A stretch of 64,000 nucleotides of DNA from Pyricularia pennisetigena (lineage: Eukaryota; Ascomycota; Sordariomycetes; Magnaporthales; Pyriculariaceae). A program made the translations under genes and the position numbers. Shown here piece after piece: positions 9,829 through 22,390 of the stretch (its first letter is position 1; each line of letters opens with the position of its first letter). The notes beneath the pieces were generated by a model that saw only the letters and a list, made by a program, of their open reading frames with translations, did no database searches and was not told the origin of the DNA. The stretch spans positions 62,001 through 126,000 of the forward strand of contig NW_021940928.1 in assembly GCF_004337985.1 (NCBI RefSeq), in the 5' to 3' direction.

Positions 9829-11045
9829 GTGGTAGAAAGGGGAAATGAGCTCCGTCACTTCGTTTTTTAGTCGGTTAGGGTTTGAATATTAGTTTTTCTG
9901 GGTATAGCATCCAAACCGATGGACGAAGGTCCTGTTCCCGTTATGTTAAATTGGTCTGACAAGATTCGCAGCCTGATGTCCCGATGCCAGAAAAAAGACC
10001 ATCTCTACGAATTGTGAAAGTTTTGAGGGATTACGCAACTAAATTTCCGATCATTATGCTAGATATGACGGGATGCACTGAATGGCTTGGTTGATTGATC
10101 GCTTGCAGCTTTGAACGCCCCATCTGCTTTAGAAGTAGTTATAACAGTCACAAACTTAGCACCAAGAATCTTATTGAACTTTGACTGTGGTACTTTTCGT
10201 TACATCCAACAGAACAAAAGTCCTATTAGGAAACCATCCGTTTTTAGCAAAAGGACCGCCATAGCCTCGCTTCTTCGCCACTTAAATTTCCTTGCATTGG
10301 CTTGGCTTTTGTTAAAAATCTGCAAGACCGAAACTGATTCTTTTGTGTAGGATCAGTCCTTTTACGACGACTGTTTCTGCTGCACGGGGATATGTAACGG
10401 AAAGTGCGCATTTTCATAACATGACGAGCACTTTGTCTACATTATCAGGAGGCGGTTTGTTCCTGCTTCTCGCTGCCCGGCAACCCTGGATCCGAGTCTT
10501 CCGCAGATTGTTCTGGCCTGACCATCGGCGGCAGTACGCAAAGCTTCCGCGCCGGCATGACTGCAACCAGCCGGAAAGAAAGCTATGCACAGAAACAATT
10601 TGTTGTTTTGTGCCTGGCTGGCCACATAATTTCTCCCTGGCGTGTGTCTAGTAACATCTAGCTGCGCGTGGAATAGAAAATATGCAGCCAGCCCAAAAAA
10701 AGAAAACGAGAGCCTGACTGGTTCTCCCCGGTGTGTTTATTGTTAGCTATGTGGGGATCTCCAGTGATGGTATCTGGGCAGTTGATGTTGGTCCTGCTGT
10801 AGCAGGAAAGTAGGCAACCCATACTGGCCAACTCTTGGGTTTGGCGGGTAGGGGTGGGGCAGCTCAAAAGCAGCTCGCGAAACGTCAGAACAACAAAGTC
10901 CCGATCCACGTTACTACCTCACGAAAGCATAGCGGTTTCTTATCAAGTACAGGGGTGCGCTGCCCAGGTTTGCAATCCTGCCGAACAAAAGGGATGTGAC
11001 CACACCGGGTTTGATAAATTAGGCTGCAACGTCCATGTTACTCGG
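9829..11045. other. Intergenic, nothing recognised
   Basis: Several 60-100 codon ORFs overlap on both strands without domain signal. The frame of the next gene is open from about 10854 but has no ATG before 11046. Confidence 0.45.
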
Positions 11046-12510
11046 ATGCGATATGCATGGCAAGTTTCCAAAAATGCTGTGCCACCTGAATATCCCTGGC
11101 CGTATTTCATGACCCAAATGATAAGGAAGATCAGACCTTGGTTGCCGCCCTGGCCGGATGCAGACATTGGTGTCATCAGGGGCAGACTTGGTGTTGCGAA
11201 ATCTAGAACTTTCAAGCCGTTATGGTGGTTGCTGGTGGGGCTATCTGCTATCTGCATCGCACAGCTTCATTATCCTATCAGGTCGTCCAGTGGAAGACGC
11301 TGCCCAAGCCACCCACAGTTCCGAGAGAATATAATTGATGGGCTGGGTATTATTGAGCCAGAGATACAGCTTGCGTATCGTAGTCGCCACACACGGTTTG
11401 TTTTATGTTGCTGCAAAATGTTCGCAACTGAAAAAGCTCACTTGCTCGGCAATCATCGCCCTAAGGATGCCCGGTGGAATTATCGATGGATTCCCTATGC
11501 ACTTCTATTGTTGATGTGCGTTGGCTGTAATCCCATCCTGTTTCTCCTGCACGTCGAGAACAATTTACTTGCCGCCATTTCCTTCCCTCTGGACCTCCTT
11601 CAGGAACGTTTATGGGGCTTTATGAAGCCCATTCTGAATGCCGTTACAGACGAAGCGCTGAGAAGAACGAACGACCGCTCAGTGAGACGACTAATCCGCA
11701 GATCCGACTCGCTTGCTACTATCGGAAAAACTATGCTGAAAGTTGAATCGGCCTTCATCACCCTCGTCAAGGTCCTCAGTCAAGCAGGCTTTCCGCTGTA
11801 CCTAGCAGCCTTTTCCTCGATCGTGTTGACCGGGGCTTTGGCATTGGGCACGTTTTGCCTTTTTGGTCCAAATTCAGAAGATGCACAAAGACTCAAGTCT
11901 TCAAGGGACGACAGTGTGTAAGTATTCTGCTTTTCGGCATCTGAACTTCAAGCTAACTGATGTTTCTACAGTGAGGGTTTGGCGCCCAAAGCCATGGAGG
12001 ACGGATGGCTCTATACGGAATCCCTGCAAAGACTCGAACGGACGGTGACTTTGTGGAAATTGTTCATTTGTCTCGTGGTTGTCCTTGCTTGGTATTCTTT
12101 GGGTGCAAAAAGAGCGGATATCGCGATCTTCGCCAGGCTAGCACATCAGATAAGCTCTGCTGATGACAACTTTCAGAAAATGAGCCAGACTTACCAAAAG
12201 TCCGCTCGCATCATACAAGAGATGTCAATGCAGGGCGGTGTTTTCATATGCTTTGCTTCTACATGCGCGAATTTTGCGACTCGCAGGCGTTTGCGGGGAC
12301 CAGACATCGAAGCTCAGTAGGCCAGTAGTTACTATGTATTGGGAGCGCCTCAGGCCAGTGCCAGCCGTTGATGGGCAGAATAAAATCTCAACAATCGATG
12401 CATATATGCACAGCATCGTATGCTCATCGGAGCTGCCAAACATTGGCAACATTGATCCGTGGTATACGCAGCTGTTGAATCTTTTAGCCAGGGCTAGTAA
12501 CGAGATCTAG
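11046..12510 (+). CDS. Hypothetical multi-pass membrane protein
   Basis: Three exons: 11046..11917, 11972..12237 and 12287..12510 (introns 54 and 49 nt, donors GTAAGT and GTGTTT; the first has GCTAACT and CTACAG), 453 aa. Four hydrophobic spans: PLWWLLVGLSAICIA, WIPYALLLLMCVGC, GFPLYLAAFSSIVLTGALAL and LWKLFICLVVVLAWYSL. Between them are charged loops with RRTNDRSVRRLIRRSD. After the last span the tail carries WERLRPVP and ends in an acidic/hydrophobic helix. The second intron is inferred because it restores a long, natural-looking C-terminus. No family recognised. The N-terminus could start further up through an unseen exon. Confidence 0.65.
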
Positions 12511-13045
12511 GCTTGTTCTAGCTGCTCTGTTGGGTACATGACCTATCCACCCACTACACCCTTACGTCTCCACTTTTGCACGCCTTCGTCCACGAACCCT
12601 GCTTGCACCGCTGCTGGAGGTGGAGACTTAAGGCGGAAGACACTAGCGCTTTCCAAACAACTGTAGGCTAGGAACAAGGCTATGAAAGGAGAACCACCAT
12701 CCTTTCCAAATGCATGCAGCTCGATCGTCTGAGGGGTCCCAGTAAATATTTCAACACTATATTACACTCTCCCTGACCGTCTTGTGAGCTCATTTGGGTC
12801 AACGTGGGTATACATCGCTAGAAAACCAGCTTCAGAAAACACCGTCCCTTTCCATTCTGCATCTTGTCGCCGAAGATACATATTACCGTACAGTATAGCG
12901 CATATCTATCGACCTGCCGCCCTTATGAGAGTTTCTTCGTTATTCAACTTAGCCATCTTGAGGCAGCCTTTGTCCTGAAGCGACCGAATCGCATGCCTTT
13001 TGGTTGTACTTCTTCCTTTCCCTTTGACGGCACATCTTGGCTATC
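12511..13045. other. Intergenic, nothing recognised
   Basis: Short ORFs only, and no repeats found. Confidence 0.45.
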
Positions 13046-13412
13046 ATGTGCACCTACCAATGTGTATGTTGGATAGATTTTCGTCCGTTTATCTACTTTC
13101 TTCACCTCCAGGCAATGTTTCCATCCGGGAAACCAGAACTGACCAACAATACCCCTTACAGATGGAATACAGCTGCGGTCATAGGAGGACCATTGTTGCG
13201 GAGTGGTGTGACCGGTATATAAACAAGCTTCAGTCGCACATTCGACGTCGGCCAGAGATACCATACTACACCAAGAACGACCAAATCTGCTGTAAGTTGC
13301 CTAACTAACGCCTGCTGGCTTTAGTAGACCTTTGTGGTTTGCAACAATCACCGGTATGTGCGAGCCATTTGAGCTGATCTTAACTCTATAGCCCATTGCC
13401 ATGAGCATCTAA
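13046..13412 (+). CDS. Putative small Cys/His-rich protein (four tiny exons)
   Basis: A spliced model with consistent phases: 13046..13063, 13162..13291, 13325..13353 and 13392..13412. Donors are GTATGT, GTAAGT and GTATGT, with CTAAC in the second intron and TTAACTCTATAG in the third. It gives 65 aa containing MEYSCGHRRTIVAEWCDRY and QICLDLCG. The Cys-x-His arrangement resembles the short CGH-type hypothetical proteins common in filamentous fungi. No signal peptide, so cytosolic or nuclear. Because the exons are very short, chance splicing cannot be excluded. Confidence 0.38.
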
Positions 13413-13984
13413 ACCCAAGGCATGTTCCATGGATACCCTCGCGCGAGCAACAAACAAGAAAGTGAAGCCTACCTCTCTCCCTTTCAACAAAGGCATAATA
13501 ATACAATATAGCAAAGATGAGGAGATTTTGATCAATCATACAATACTATGGGATGCTTGTGCCAACGAGCGCCACATCCCACCCTGGGTGAACAAGGCAA
13601 CCAAGGTAATTTTTGCATCTGTATGTCCTACGCTCGTGTTCAGTATTCTGAAAATACCGCTTTGCCCTGCTGTATTCCGGGGTGGTCAGCTTCGAATATT
13701 GTACACCATGAGTGTGTGAGGCCCGGAAATGCGACTATCTGGACTGATCGTTCGTAGGCATCACGTAGCTGCTGTGGGCGACGCCATTGAACAAATACAG
13801 CTATTTACCATTCGTGGTCTCTCTACGGCCATCCTTAGAAATGGCGACTGCGATTACAGCTTGCCGACTTGTGCATGCAAAAGAACGCCCGCCATAATTA
13901 GCGTATCCAATGTAAGGTCCCTTATGACACACAACCAAGCTATCGGCGTACGGGCTACCCGCCGGTGTTAATTTATTTTACCCC

Positions 13985-14190
13985 GACTCACCCCGGCTTC
14001 TACCCTTGTCCTTTCGTTTTCCTTTCACATCCCTGTCACATCACTTTTCCCGACCCACTCTGACTTTTACCCTTGTCCTTTCGTTTTCCTTCACCTCCCT
14101 GTCGCTTCACTTTTTCCTAACCCACTCTGACTGTTTCCTTCGCCCTTTCGTTTCTCATGATTCTCTAGCTTCTGAACTCCCTCCGGTCCA
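13985..14190 (+). repeat. Degenerate pyrimidine-rich tandem repeat, about 3 units
   Basis: Units of roughly 65 bp recur: CCCACTCTGACTTTTACCC, then TTGTCCTTTCGTTTTCCTT, then CACCTCCCTGTCGCTTCAC. The last unit is partial. It lies immediately upstream of the truncated transcription factor gene and is strongly C/T-biased on the plus strand. Confidence 0.7.
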
Positions 14191-14244
14191 CTCTGGCATT
14201 TTTCCTGATTTGGTTCTGCGCCCTCTATCGGTTGCCCTCCATGA

Positions 14245-15038
14245 ATGCAAGTACCGCAGAATTACAAGCTAACATTAAGTGAAGATCTTTGGTGGCCAAA
14301 TTTTCATGACCATGATCCCCAGACTCCGGCCGACAACATCCTCGATGCTAGACTGAAAGCCAAATATTGGGGCGCCATGAACATCACTTGCCGGCCAGTC
14401 ATCAAATCTATACTGATGCGAGATTATCAGGGGATGCAGGAAGGGCTCGACATGACCGATCCCCTGAATGAGCTCCTCGATCCCAACGACAAAACTGTTT
14501 TGGAAATAGCAGAAAAGGGCATCAATGCGCTGCTTCATAGTACCAAGGCCTTCCACAATCTTGCTGAGAGGCGGTATATTGTCACCAACATCTTTGGTAC
14601 CGCTCAGGCGTAAGTTTTGGGGAGTTGTGCTTTTTCTTCTCCTTTCCCCGCGCTGACTTTTGTTTGATGCATTTTAGTCAATGGGGCAACCTAATTACCC
14701 TGGCCGCGGTCTACAGGAACCAGCACCTCTCACATTTTATCAACCCTGATGAGCTCAAATCCCTTTTCGATAAGACGATACAGTTCCTGGAGGTTATCTC
14801 GCATCGATCAAGCGCTCTCGAGGTTAACGGGAAAATCCTCGTTGGTCTAAGGGATTCTCTTTTTCCCCAGGCTTTCCCGACCCGAAACGCTTCCGACCAT
14901 CAGCCCAAACCCGTCCGACAATCCAATGGCGCAGTCCGTCTTCCATCCCTGTCGATGAGTCCTGTGCACAAGAGTCAAATCGGTCCTCCATTGGGGAACA
15001 TGCACCTTGGCAGCTATTCTTCAGATCGTGAAGGGTAA
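14245..15038 (+). CDS. C6-type fungal transcription factor, C-terminal part only
   Basis: Exons 14245..14609 and 14678..15038 (68-nt intron, GTAAGT...TTTTAG) encode 241 aa. The sequence follows the conserved tail of a fungal zinc-cluster regulator: LWWPNFHDHDPQTPADNILD, ARLKAKYWGAMNITCRP, EIAEKGINALLHSTKAFHNL, IVTNIFGTAQAQWGNLITL and FDKTIQFLEVI. The last 70 residues are low-complexity. The Zn2Cys6 DNA-binding domain and about 300 usual residues are missing: upstream lies only the pyrimidine repeat. It is either a 5'-truncated pseudogene or a non-DNA-binding fragment. The reading frame itself is intact. Confidence 0.65.
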
Positions 15039-15172
15039 AAGAATCATCCTCTGTCTGACACTCGTGTTCACTAAACTCCTGAAGCGCCTCCTCAATTATG
15101 TCGTCAGTGGGCTTGGAAAAGGATTGGCCTTGTATATTTATACCTCCTCATCACCAGTAATACCTTGAGTTC

Positions 15173-17869
15173 CTAAGTACTACTATCACGAGCCTTCTCA
15201 GCAGACTGAATGGTTGGCTTTTCGCTTTCTTGCTTTCGTACTGACAATGTGGGCTCCTCTGGGAGGGCATCCTCGTACGTGGCCTTGGTGACGGGAGGAC
15301 GTATTTCAACGTCCGACACGTACTGAGCAGCCGGTCGAAATTTCTTTGTGTCGGCATTATACGTGATCCAACGTCCCTCTTTGACGCCGTCCTCTGACGT
15401 TCCAATCTGGGCGATTTGGTAAGCGAGCCATAGACACCTCTCACGACGCTGATCTTTCATCGATGGGGTTTCAAACGTCCTTTCGTCTTCTTCCATGTTT
15501 TCATTGACGCTGAAATGGTCGGCCGGGAAGGCCATCTCCGCCCACACAAGCCCTCGCATTGCCCAATCCTCGGGCAGCGGTCTCTGCTCGGCTGCGCGGG
15601 GAAGCTTGAGAGTCTCGTCTTTCTCAGGAATCTCAAAACCCGCTGCAAAAGAGTTCAAGCATGAAGTCAGTAGATTCCAAGGGAATGAAGCCTCGAGATG
15701 CGACATCGCTAGTCGTTTAGCCTCAGCCCCGCCTGGGCCATTCAGGATGGCCATCTGATGCAAGAACATGAGTATAACGGTGAGATAAGAAAGTATGTTC
15801 AAATCCCCCAGCCGTGAAAGAACAATTGTATCTGTGCTTTCCACAAACTGGAGAACTTTAAAGCGCTTGGGGTCGACCACGTCATCTTTGGCCTCCGTGA
15901 CGGTGGCAACTGGATCATTTTCATCATCAGTATCGGACGGTTTCTGCGTCTCTGAAGCTTCTTGGGACTCAGCCGAAGTTGGCTCGTCCCCAACTACGGT
16001 TTTCGGCATGGGGCTGTCTTTGGTCGAAGCGTCAAATGCCCTCATGAAAACGTTGGTAGGCAGGCCGTAGTCCAAAAGTGCACAAAGATTTGTTACGGCG
16101 ATTTGATATCCTGCCTCCAGCCAGTGGCGCGCGCCTTGGGCCACAGCCAGGTCGAGGTTCGAAAGAAATTCATTGCGCGCATCTTCGAGATCTTCGGTGC
16201 CCTTGCCGGTGAAGAAAGTCCCGTGACACCTGACCAGCGCACGATCAACAGGTTGCAGGTTACCGTGTGTGCCAGCCATGATGGGTTCGAAAAGGGTGAG
16301 AATTGAGTCCCTGGCGCTGTTGAAGGGAATGGGTACACACAAGCTTTTGGCGTAGTAAAAAAGCTGTGCTAAAACATTAGGTCTCGCCAAAATTGCTAGA
16401 TGGTGATACAGGCGTCCAGTGGTGGGAGCCTTATCGCTAGCTCGCGAGTACCAGCCGCGAGAAACAGCTGTCCAGACCTCCCTGTCGCGAACATCGTCGT
16501 CTTCGATGGCCATTCTAAACTCACGCAATACCAATTAGGCGGGCAATCTTTCCAAGGAGCAGAACACAAAAAGAGACGTACTTACCTATATCGTGAAAGG
16601 TCTCCCAAACATTCTATCCAAGTAGATTCAAAAGCTGGCACAGTTTCATACAAAAGTGCCATCATAGAGTACGAGGAGTAGATGAATGTGAGCATGTACT
16701 CAAGTGAATCTGGTAAACGGTGCCTCAACAGCTCCAAACTTCAAGCAGAACAAAGGATCAGCCTGGCCTGCCTCGCAAAAAAAGAAAACCGTGACGAAAT
16801 TCTCATGGAGTCTTACAAACTATGGATGCCGTGTCGCCACATGCGCGCTGGCATTGCATATTTGGCGGCAAGTCGTCGCAGCGCTGGGCTCGCCGAAGGA
16901 TGCTGCGAGGCGAGAAAAAAGTCGTGGTGCTCGTGTAGCAACGTCCGGTGCAAGGCAATAAGAGCCTGCCACTGGTCGGTGTTGAGCTTAGGGGAAGCCG
17001 AATCGTTATTGAGCGAGGTTTGTGCATTGTCGACCTCTATGCATTTGTTCTCGACCATAACAAGACTAGATTATAGCAGAATTAGTACGACATGGATCTC
17101 AGATGGCAGCCTCCCTCCAGATGAGCCACTCGAATGCAGGCAGTAAGGCTTCTTGTCACACGGACCCCCCTTTCGGCAGGCAGGCAGGCAGGCGGGAGGC
17201 CGCCCTATCTTGTGCTTTGGTCCACGCCGGGGCCGAGACTTACCCAGCATATATGCCTTTTACCTCAGCCACCAACTGCTCCTGACCTATAGGACGCGTC
17301 TCTGGCTGCTTTACCAACTCGTTGACTTTTTCGACTTCACCGGTGGCGTCGCTGACCCCGCCACCTCCCATTGAGCCCAAAGCGCGCCGGCTCTGTTGGC
17401 CCGATGGCCCAACACGCGCATTATTTGTTGCTCCGTGCGTTTGAGTGGTGGAGGCTCCCACCGCCGCCTGTGAGTTTGTCACTGCCGGGGTTACATCCTG
17501 CCAACGTGATTTGCGCGCCCGGGGCATGGGTTCAAAACCGTTGTTGAGATCTGTAGCCGGTTCTTCTGCTGTTCCTTGATGCGCGGTTGCTGTCGTTGCT
17601 TGGGCAGTTGAAGGGGTACCTCTGGGACTTGACGAAGCGTTTTTCGCATTGATTGACAAGGCTGGTTCTTGTGAAGGAGACCGCTTTTGCCTCTTAGCTC
17701 TCCGCTTGTCTAGGCCAGCGTCGTGGTCCGCGTTTGGGGTAGACGAATCTCTTGATTCTGATGCTCCAGCTCCCCGCCTAGGGGATCCAACATGTTGAGG
17801 AAGATGTTGACTGGATGTCCGTCCAATGCCAGCCGGTTGCGGGCATTGATCAGTCTGATTGTTCGGCAT
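15173..17869 (-). CDS. EST1/SMG7-like telomerase or NMD factor, intact
   Basis: Four exons: 17244..17869, 16817..17065, 16586..16738 and 15173..16514 (introns 178, 78 and 71 nt; all GTAAGT/GTAAGA donors, phase 2 throughout), 789 aa. Residues 1-190 are disordered (Ser/Pro/Gln/Ala-rich). Then come GQEQLVAEVKGIYAGL and an EST1-type helical domain (QWQALIALHRTLLHEHHDFF). The larger EST1 DNA/RNA-binding domain starts near residue 360 (AVSRGWYSRASDKAPTTGR, RLYHHLAILARPNVLAQLFY) and runs to about 720. Yeast Est1 recruits telomerase; SMG5/7 act in nonsense-mediated decay. Which role applies cannot be read here. It converges on the transcription factor fragment. Likely a genuine, conserved gene. Confidence 0.88.
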
Positions 17870-19030
17870 ATTTTCTCATCCCAATGCTCTGGGGGAAAAA
17901 AGTCAAACAGAAGGTGATTTACGGTCTGCGTTACTGAAATCAGAGACGCAAACAGACGATGATGATAGCTGGGCTTTATATGTCAATCATATACCGCATA
18001 ACCTTGCCTTGGTTTCCAAAGGCTAGTCAGTTGCCTTCTTTTTGCGGACTGCACGAGCGAACCAATGAGTTGCGGCTCAGATGCATGCAGTTTTCGGGCA
18101 AACCGAGCCGATAAAACAATCCATGCCGTAAACTGACTTTGACTCATCTATCGTAGTCAGCGGGCGGTTCAACGTTACCCAGCAAGCATGAGGCGTTTTG
18201 GGCTTTCCCTTACCTAGCTTTTGGGAAGTTGCAAGTAAATCCTGGTGTGATTCATGTGAAGATGAATGGAAAGAGCCGCTGGTTCTAAAAAAACGAATTA
18301 TGACAGTTGAGTGTCGAACTAGGTTTGCAGTTAAGTGATGTACCTGAGAGTAATACAGACAACCTCTTCTGGAGGGCTGACTTGCATTCATCACCAAACA
18401 CCTCATTGCAGTTTTTTACTACATTTCAAATGAAAAGCTAACGACAAAGGGTTAAACTAATTTGTCCACTTCCAAATCTGGCCGGGCCAAAAGGCTGCTA
18501 TGCTTCCAAGTTTTTCATACCGGCTTTCAGCGACAGGTAGGCTAATTAAGCCACTAGGGTGACAGGCAGCAATATTTACTTACCCCTGCATACGGAATAC
18601 CATCCGGTTCTCCGTCAAGCTATGCCTCATTCCAATCCCACTCGGCAGCGGCAGTATTTACTGCGTCGGTCACTTCACACACAAATCGGGCGCACGCAAC
18701 TTGAAATTGCAATCGGCTTCGAAACAGGCCTATTTGATTTTTGTGGAAGCGATTGGTCGGCCACGATCAAAAAAGAAGGCACACTGATTGACCGGTGCGA
18801 GGCTGTAATACGATGTAGCTTGTTTGGAAGCCTTGTTTTGATATCCTTACGGATTATCGATATCATCATCAATGTGGTTGAAGAATCAGGGGTGAATTTA
18901 ATGCTGACTTTTCTGCGGGAGTCTTTTGACGGGCTCGTTCCTACTGGCCTTCACCCCCAAGGAGCATCCCGGCACTCAACTTGGATATGTTCCTCTCGAT
19001 CTGCACTTGGCAAGATTCTTCGCCCTCCTT

Positions 19031-19090
19031 GCTTTGCGAATGCGGTGTAGGTTGACAAAAGGAGGTCATGCAGTGTTTCAGGGGTATTTT
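19031..19090 (+). repeat. Dispersed repeat copy (pair with 21214-21275)
   Basis: Both contain GCGAATGCG, then GGTTGACAAA, GGAGGTC and TGCAGT in the same order and spacing, with scattered mismatches. Confidence 0.55.
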
Positions 19091-21213
19091 CTCTTGGCAC
19101 ATTTCTGCACTAAGTAAATGGGCGAAAGAAACTGCTTTGGTATTGCGCTGTAAAGTTTTGACAAGTTTTAACGCGATTCATACCCCAGCGCCGTGATACC
19201 TTTCGCAGGAATTCAACCCTTGCACAGCCGCGTTGGCGAACCATGACAAACAAAGGCAACCACCAACGATCTAATCTGGCCTGAGCGGCTTCAAGACCCG
19301 GTCTTGACTCTCGCGGCTGATTGGTCCCAAAGAGATCCCAGGGAGAGGCCGGACGTGTTCCGGAGTGTTTGTCCTCGGCCTCCCCGAGATTACGTTGCAG
19401 TTTCTGGTTTCTTGCACGTAGAGAGTGCGAGCCAAGAATGAAATATCTGCTTTGCGTTATCATTCCCAACAGTTTGGGCGCAGTCTTTGGAGAGGTTGAC
19501 TTATGACATGGCATTTTTTGGTTGCCTGGTTCTTGGAATAATATTTCAGAATTGGGAAATTTATGGATGCGTTGCGGATTGGAAATGACAAAAAGTATTT
19601 GAGCTCCCAGGCATCTAGTTAATTACTGCCTTTCAGTCTACACAAGCTCTCCCATTCACAGTTCTGCCCCAAGATGGACAAAAACCACCCACATCGCACA
19701 TCCATCTGAGCTTGAAAGACAGGCAGAATTTGGCGTTTGAGAAAACGGTAGTCTGAACTTAACACTATTTGGGAGTGGCTCGGGCGCTCAGAGCTGTATC
19801 AGTGTAATTGACAGGTGTAGTGATTGCATTTGGCATCGCCAGCGTGGCTCGTTTCCAGACATGACCAATCTGCAAAGGAGTGCCATGGACCTCCTTTTGG
19901 ATACACCCGTCTGGGCACATGGCTATTTCGCGTTGGGTTGCATCACCGGGTGACGAGCACGCATCCGGTAGCCTTGGCGCTGGTGGGTAGTTGACAATTT
20001 AACCACGTAGCCCGTGATGGTTGTGTGGCTGCCTTGTGCCAGAGTTAAGGCAGCTAGTTTCAGCCTTTCCAAAATGCTAAGCAAAAGCCAAGCTGAAATT
20101 GAAGAGGGACTTTGTCAAAGGCACCACAGTCACAATTTAGCAGCTTCTCGGTGCTAAATTGTTAACTGCCATACTTCTGAAGCACATTGGATGTGCAAAT
20201 CTGCAAGCGATCATGCGGCATCACGCCACCCTCACCAGTATCATTGTTTGATCACCTAAACCGATCGTTTCCAGTAATATCATACTCTTGAAAAAAAATA
20301 GCGACTCAGCACCAGCAGGGAAAAACGAAAGAGGATACAACTACTACGGTAGAGGGTGGCTTTGTCTCGATATTCTCTTCCTTGTGGTCTGGTTTTGTAC
20401 ATGTAACCACCCAATTTACTCAGAACATATAGGGATCAAAATTTAAACCTACTCTCACAAATAGAAAATCTTATTTTTCACAAGCACCAATGAACGCTAA
20501 GTAATAGCACCAACACATTGCAGGTGCGGCCAGGCTCTAGGTCGATGCATGGTCCGCTTGGATGAGGCACAGATATTCCGAGCATCACACAGGAATCGAT
20601 TCCTATTGGTACCGAACAAGGGGTATATGCGCCTTTGCTACACCGCAACACCACTGGATGCCTTTATATGAGAGTCCGTCGAATTTCTGCTCCAAGGAAC
20701 TGGCGAGTACGTAATACGCCTAAAGATCTCCCTGCACCAAGTCAGAAATGAACTATGCGGCTGTATCGCTGGTCCAGGTTCACATTTTTGCGCCGCTTTC
20801 CAATTCGTCAAGTAGCTGGTGGAGGTCTTTAGTGGATTGAATATGAAATGCACACCAGAAAGCTTCCACCAGATACTTCGGAAGAGGCGCCGCCCCACCT
20901 AACTAACCTGGCTAAATGCAACAAGGATAGCGTTTCGACCCCTTGCCAACCGAAGAAAAGATGGTAAGGCCAACACACATGACATGGCCGTCTACTTTTT
21001 ACGGGCCGAAACGTTACCTTCGGCGCGGATTGTCCCTCGGCACAAGCCGATAGTAATTTTGGTGCTGAAGCCCTTCCCCTCACATATCGGAGAACCATTC
21101 TCGCTTCAGCTGCAAGATAAGCATGTCGCCATGCTTGGTGGGTGACAATACGGCGATGTTGACGACAAGATCGGGAATGTGGCAAACGGACCAGAATCAG
21201 AGGACTTCGTCCT

Positions 21214-21275
21214 GCTATGCGAATGCGTTGGAGGTTGACAAACGGAGGTCGTGCAGTCTCTTAGGGGCCTTGTAC
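21214..21275 (+). repeat. Dispersed repeat copy (pair with 19031-19090)
   Basis: Same-strand diverged copy of the 19-kb block. A second shared block, with AATTTAGCAG and CGGTGCT, follows at 21428-21465 and matches 20125-20160. Confidence 0.55.
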
Positions 21276-21470
21276 GCACTTTGATTGCTGACGACGATGC
21301 AGAGCCCACCTTTTACATATCTGACGTATAACGCTGAGGAAACTTACTGGAATTCTCTAGTTCCAGACCTAGAGTGCCAAGAATGAAATTGAGTAGCATC
21401 GGCACTGGGTTCATGTACCAGGGAAGTACCACGGTCAAAATTTAGCAGGGGTCACGGTGCTGAAACTTTG

Positions 21471-21471
21471 N
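21471..21471. other. Ambiguous base (N)
   Basis: The only non-ACGT symbol in the window. It sits before a CCCCCC run at a change from repeat-like to AT-rich sequence, so a consensus error or a closed gap is possible. Confidence 0.95.
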
Positions 21472-22015
21472 TCCCCCCTTTTACACGAAAACTCCCCTTT
21501 TGGAAAACGAGTAATAAATCGAAGAAAAATCGTATCGATACCGTTTTAAAATTGTATATAGAAATTTAATAGTATAACCCATACCGAAAAGGATTTTTGG
21601 GTACGTATAACAAAGGATAGTGCACCTGCCGAGCGAATGCATCAGTCTGGGCAACGCAAAAAGATATCATCAGTAGTGTGTACCTTTTTAGGTCGGATTT
21701 AACGCGTCTGGCTTCATGACGACGTCCGTACTTGCCCATATATCCCTACAATCTATCTTGGCAATCCTACCCCAGCCTCATCAGACCAATCTGTGCTCGA
21801 AAGCGGTGTGACGAGTCTAGATTTACCCTGCTATATTTATACATAGTTATCCTTAGCCCCACGAGAAGGGCTTTTCTCTTCGCCTGTATCGCAGAGCTCA
21901 AAAGAGAAAAAAAGCCAAAGGTAGGCCGCCCGACTCCTTATTGTCCCTGCATCAAATATTGTTCCAGGACTGATATCCAAAAGAAAGGCAGTCCTTATCT
22001 CCATTCTTTGAGAAA

Positions 22016-22225
22016 ATGTCTTCCAAGCCAGAGGAACCATTTGCCGAAACATCGACGAACGCTGTGGGAGAGACACAAAACTCGATTGAGGAACCAACGA
22101 GCTCCAAGCAAATCAAGCCATTGGAGACCACGAACACTTCCACCCGGTTCCAGAGACCGAGAAGTCCAAAAACACCTGAACCCTTTGACTGGTCGCCGAC
22201 TCACAATGAACAAGTGGAAGCTTAG
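22016..22225 (+). CDS. Small hydrophilic orphan ORF (69 aa)
   Basis: ATG in a good AAAATG context. The product is Glu/Thr/Ser/Pro-rich (MSSKPEEPFAETSTNAVGE) and ends in an acidic tail, with no domain and no hydrophobic segment. A longer frame over it on the same strand (21732-22328) looks less protein-like. It may be a short orphan or chance. Confidence 0.3.
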   Translation: MSSKPEEPFAETSTNAVGETQNSIEEPTSSKQIKPLETTNTSTRFQRPRSPKTPEPFDWSPTHNEQVEA

Positions 22226-22390
22226 AGCAGTACCCTATAAACATTCGTTCATCAGGTGCTCTGCTTTGCCCACAAATCCAAGCATAAGCCAGTTCAATTT
22301 GACGCAACCAATTACAGTCAATTGGTAGGAAAGCCCTGCGCAAGAAAATACTATTGTCGCTGCCCTAAAGTTCCACACCCCAAACAGCTA

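Larger units (their letters stand above)
17870..21470. other. Gene-poor, repeat-bearing stretch
   Basis: Nothing recognisable. Open frames at 18077-18406 (-), 18559-19050 (+), 19110-19514 (-) and 20829-21185 (-) have no domain and no splice structure I can support. 19515-20637 has almost no ORFs. Short repeats link 19031-19090 to 21214-21275 and 20125-20160 to 21428-21465, so much of this is probably decayed repeat DNA. Confidence 0.5.

Noticed and set aside
10343..10651. 102-aa ORF before the membrane protein gene
   Set aside because: No domain, no splice link to the gene at 11046, overlapping ORFs on the other strand.
21732..22328. 198-aa plus-strand ORF
   Set aside because: Composition (many Arg/His/Ser/Pro, no helices) looks like an out-of-frame reading of the better 69-aa frame; no domain.
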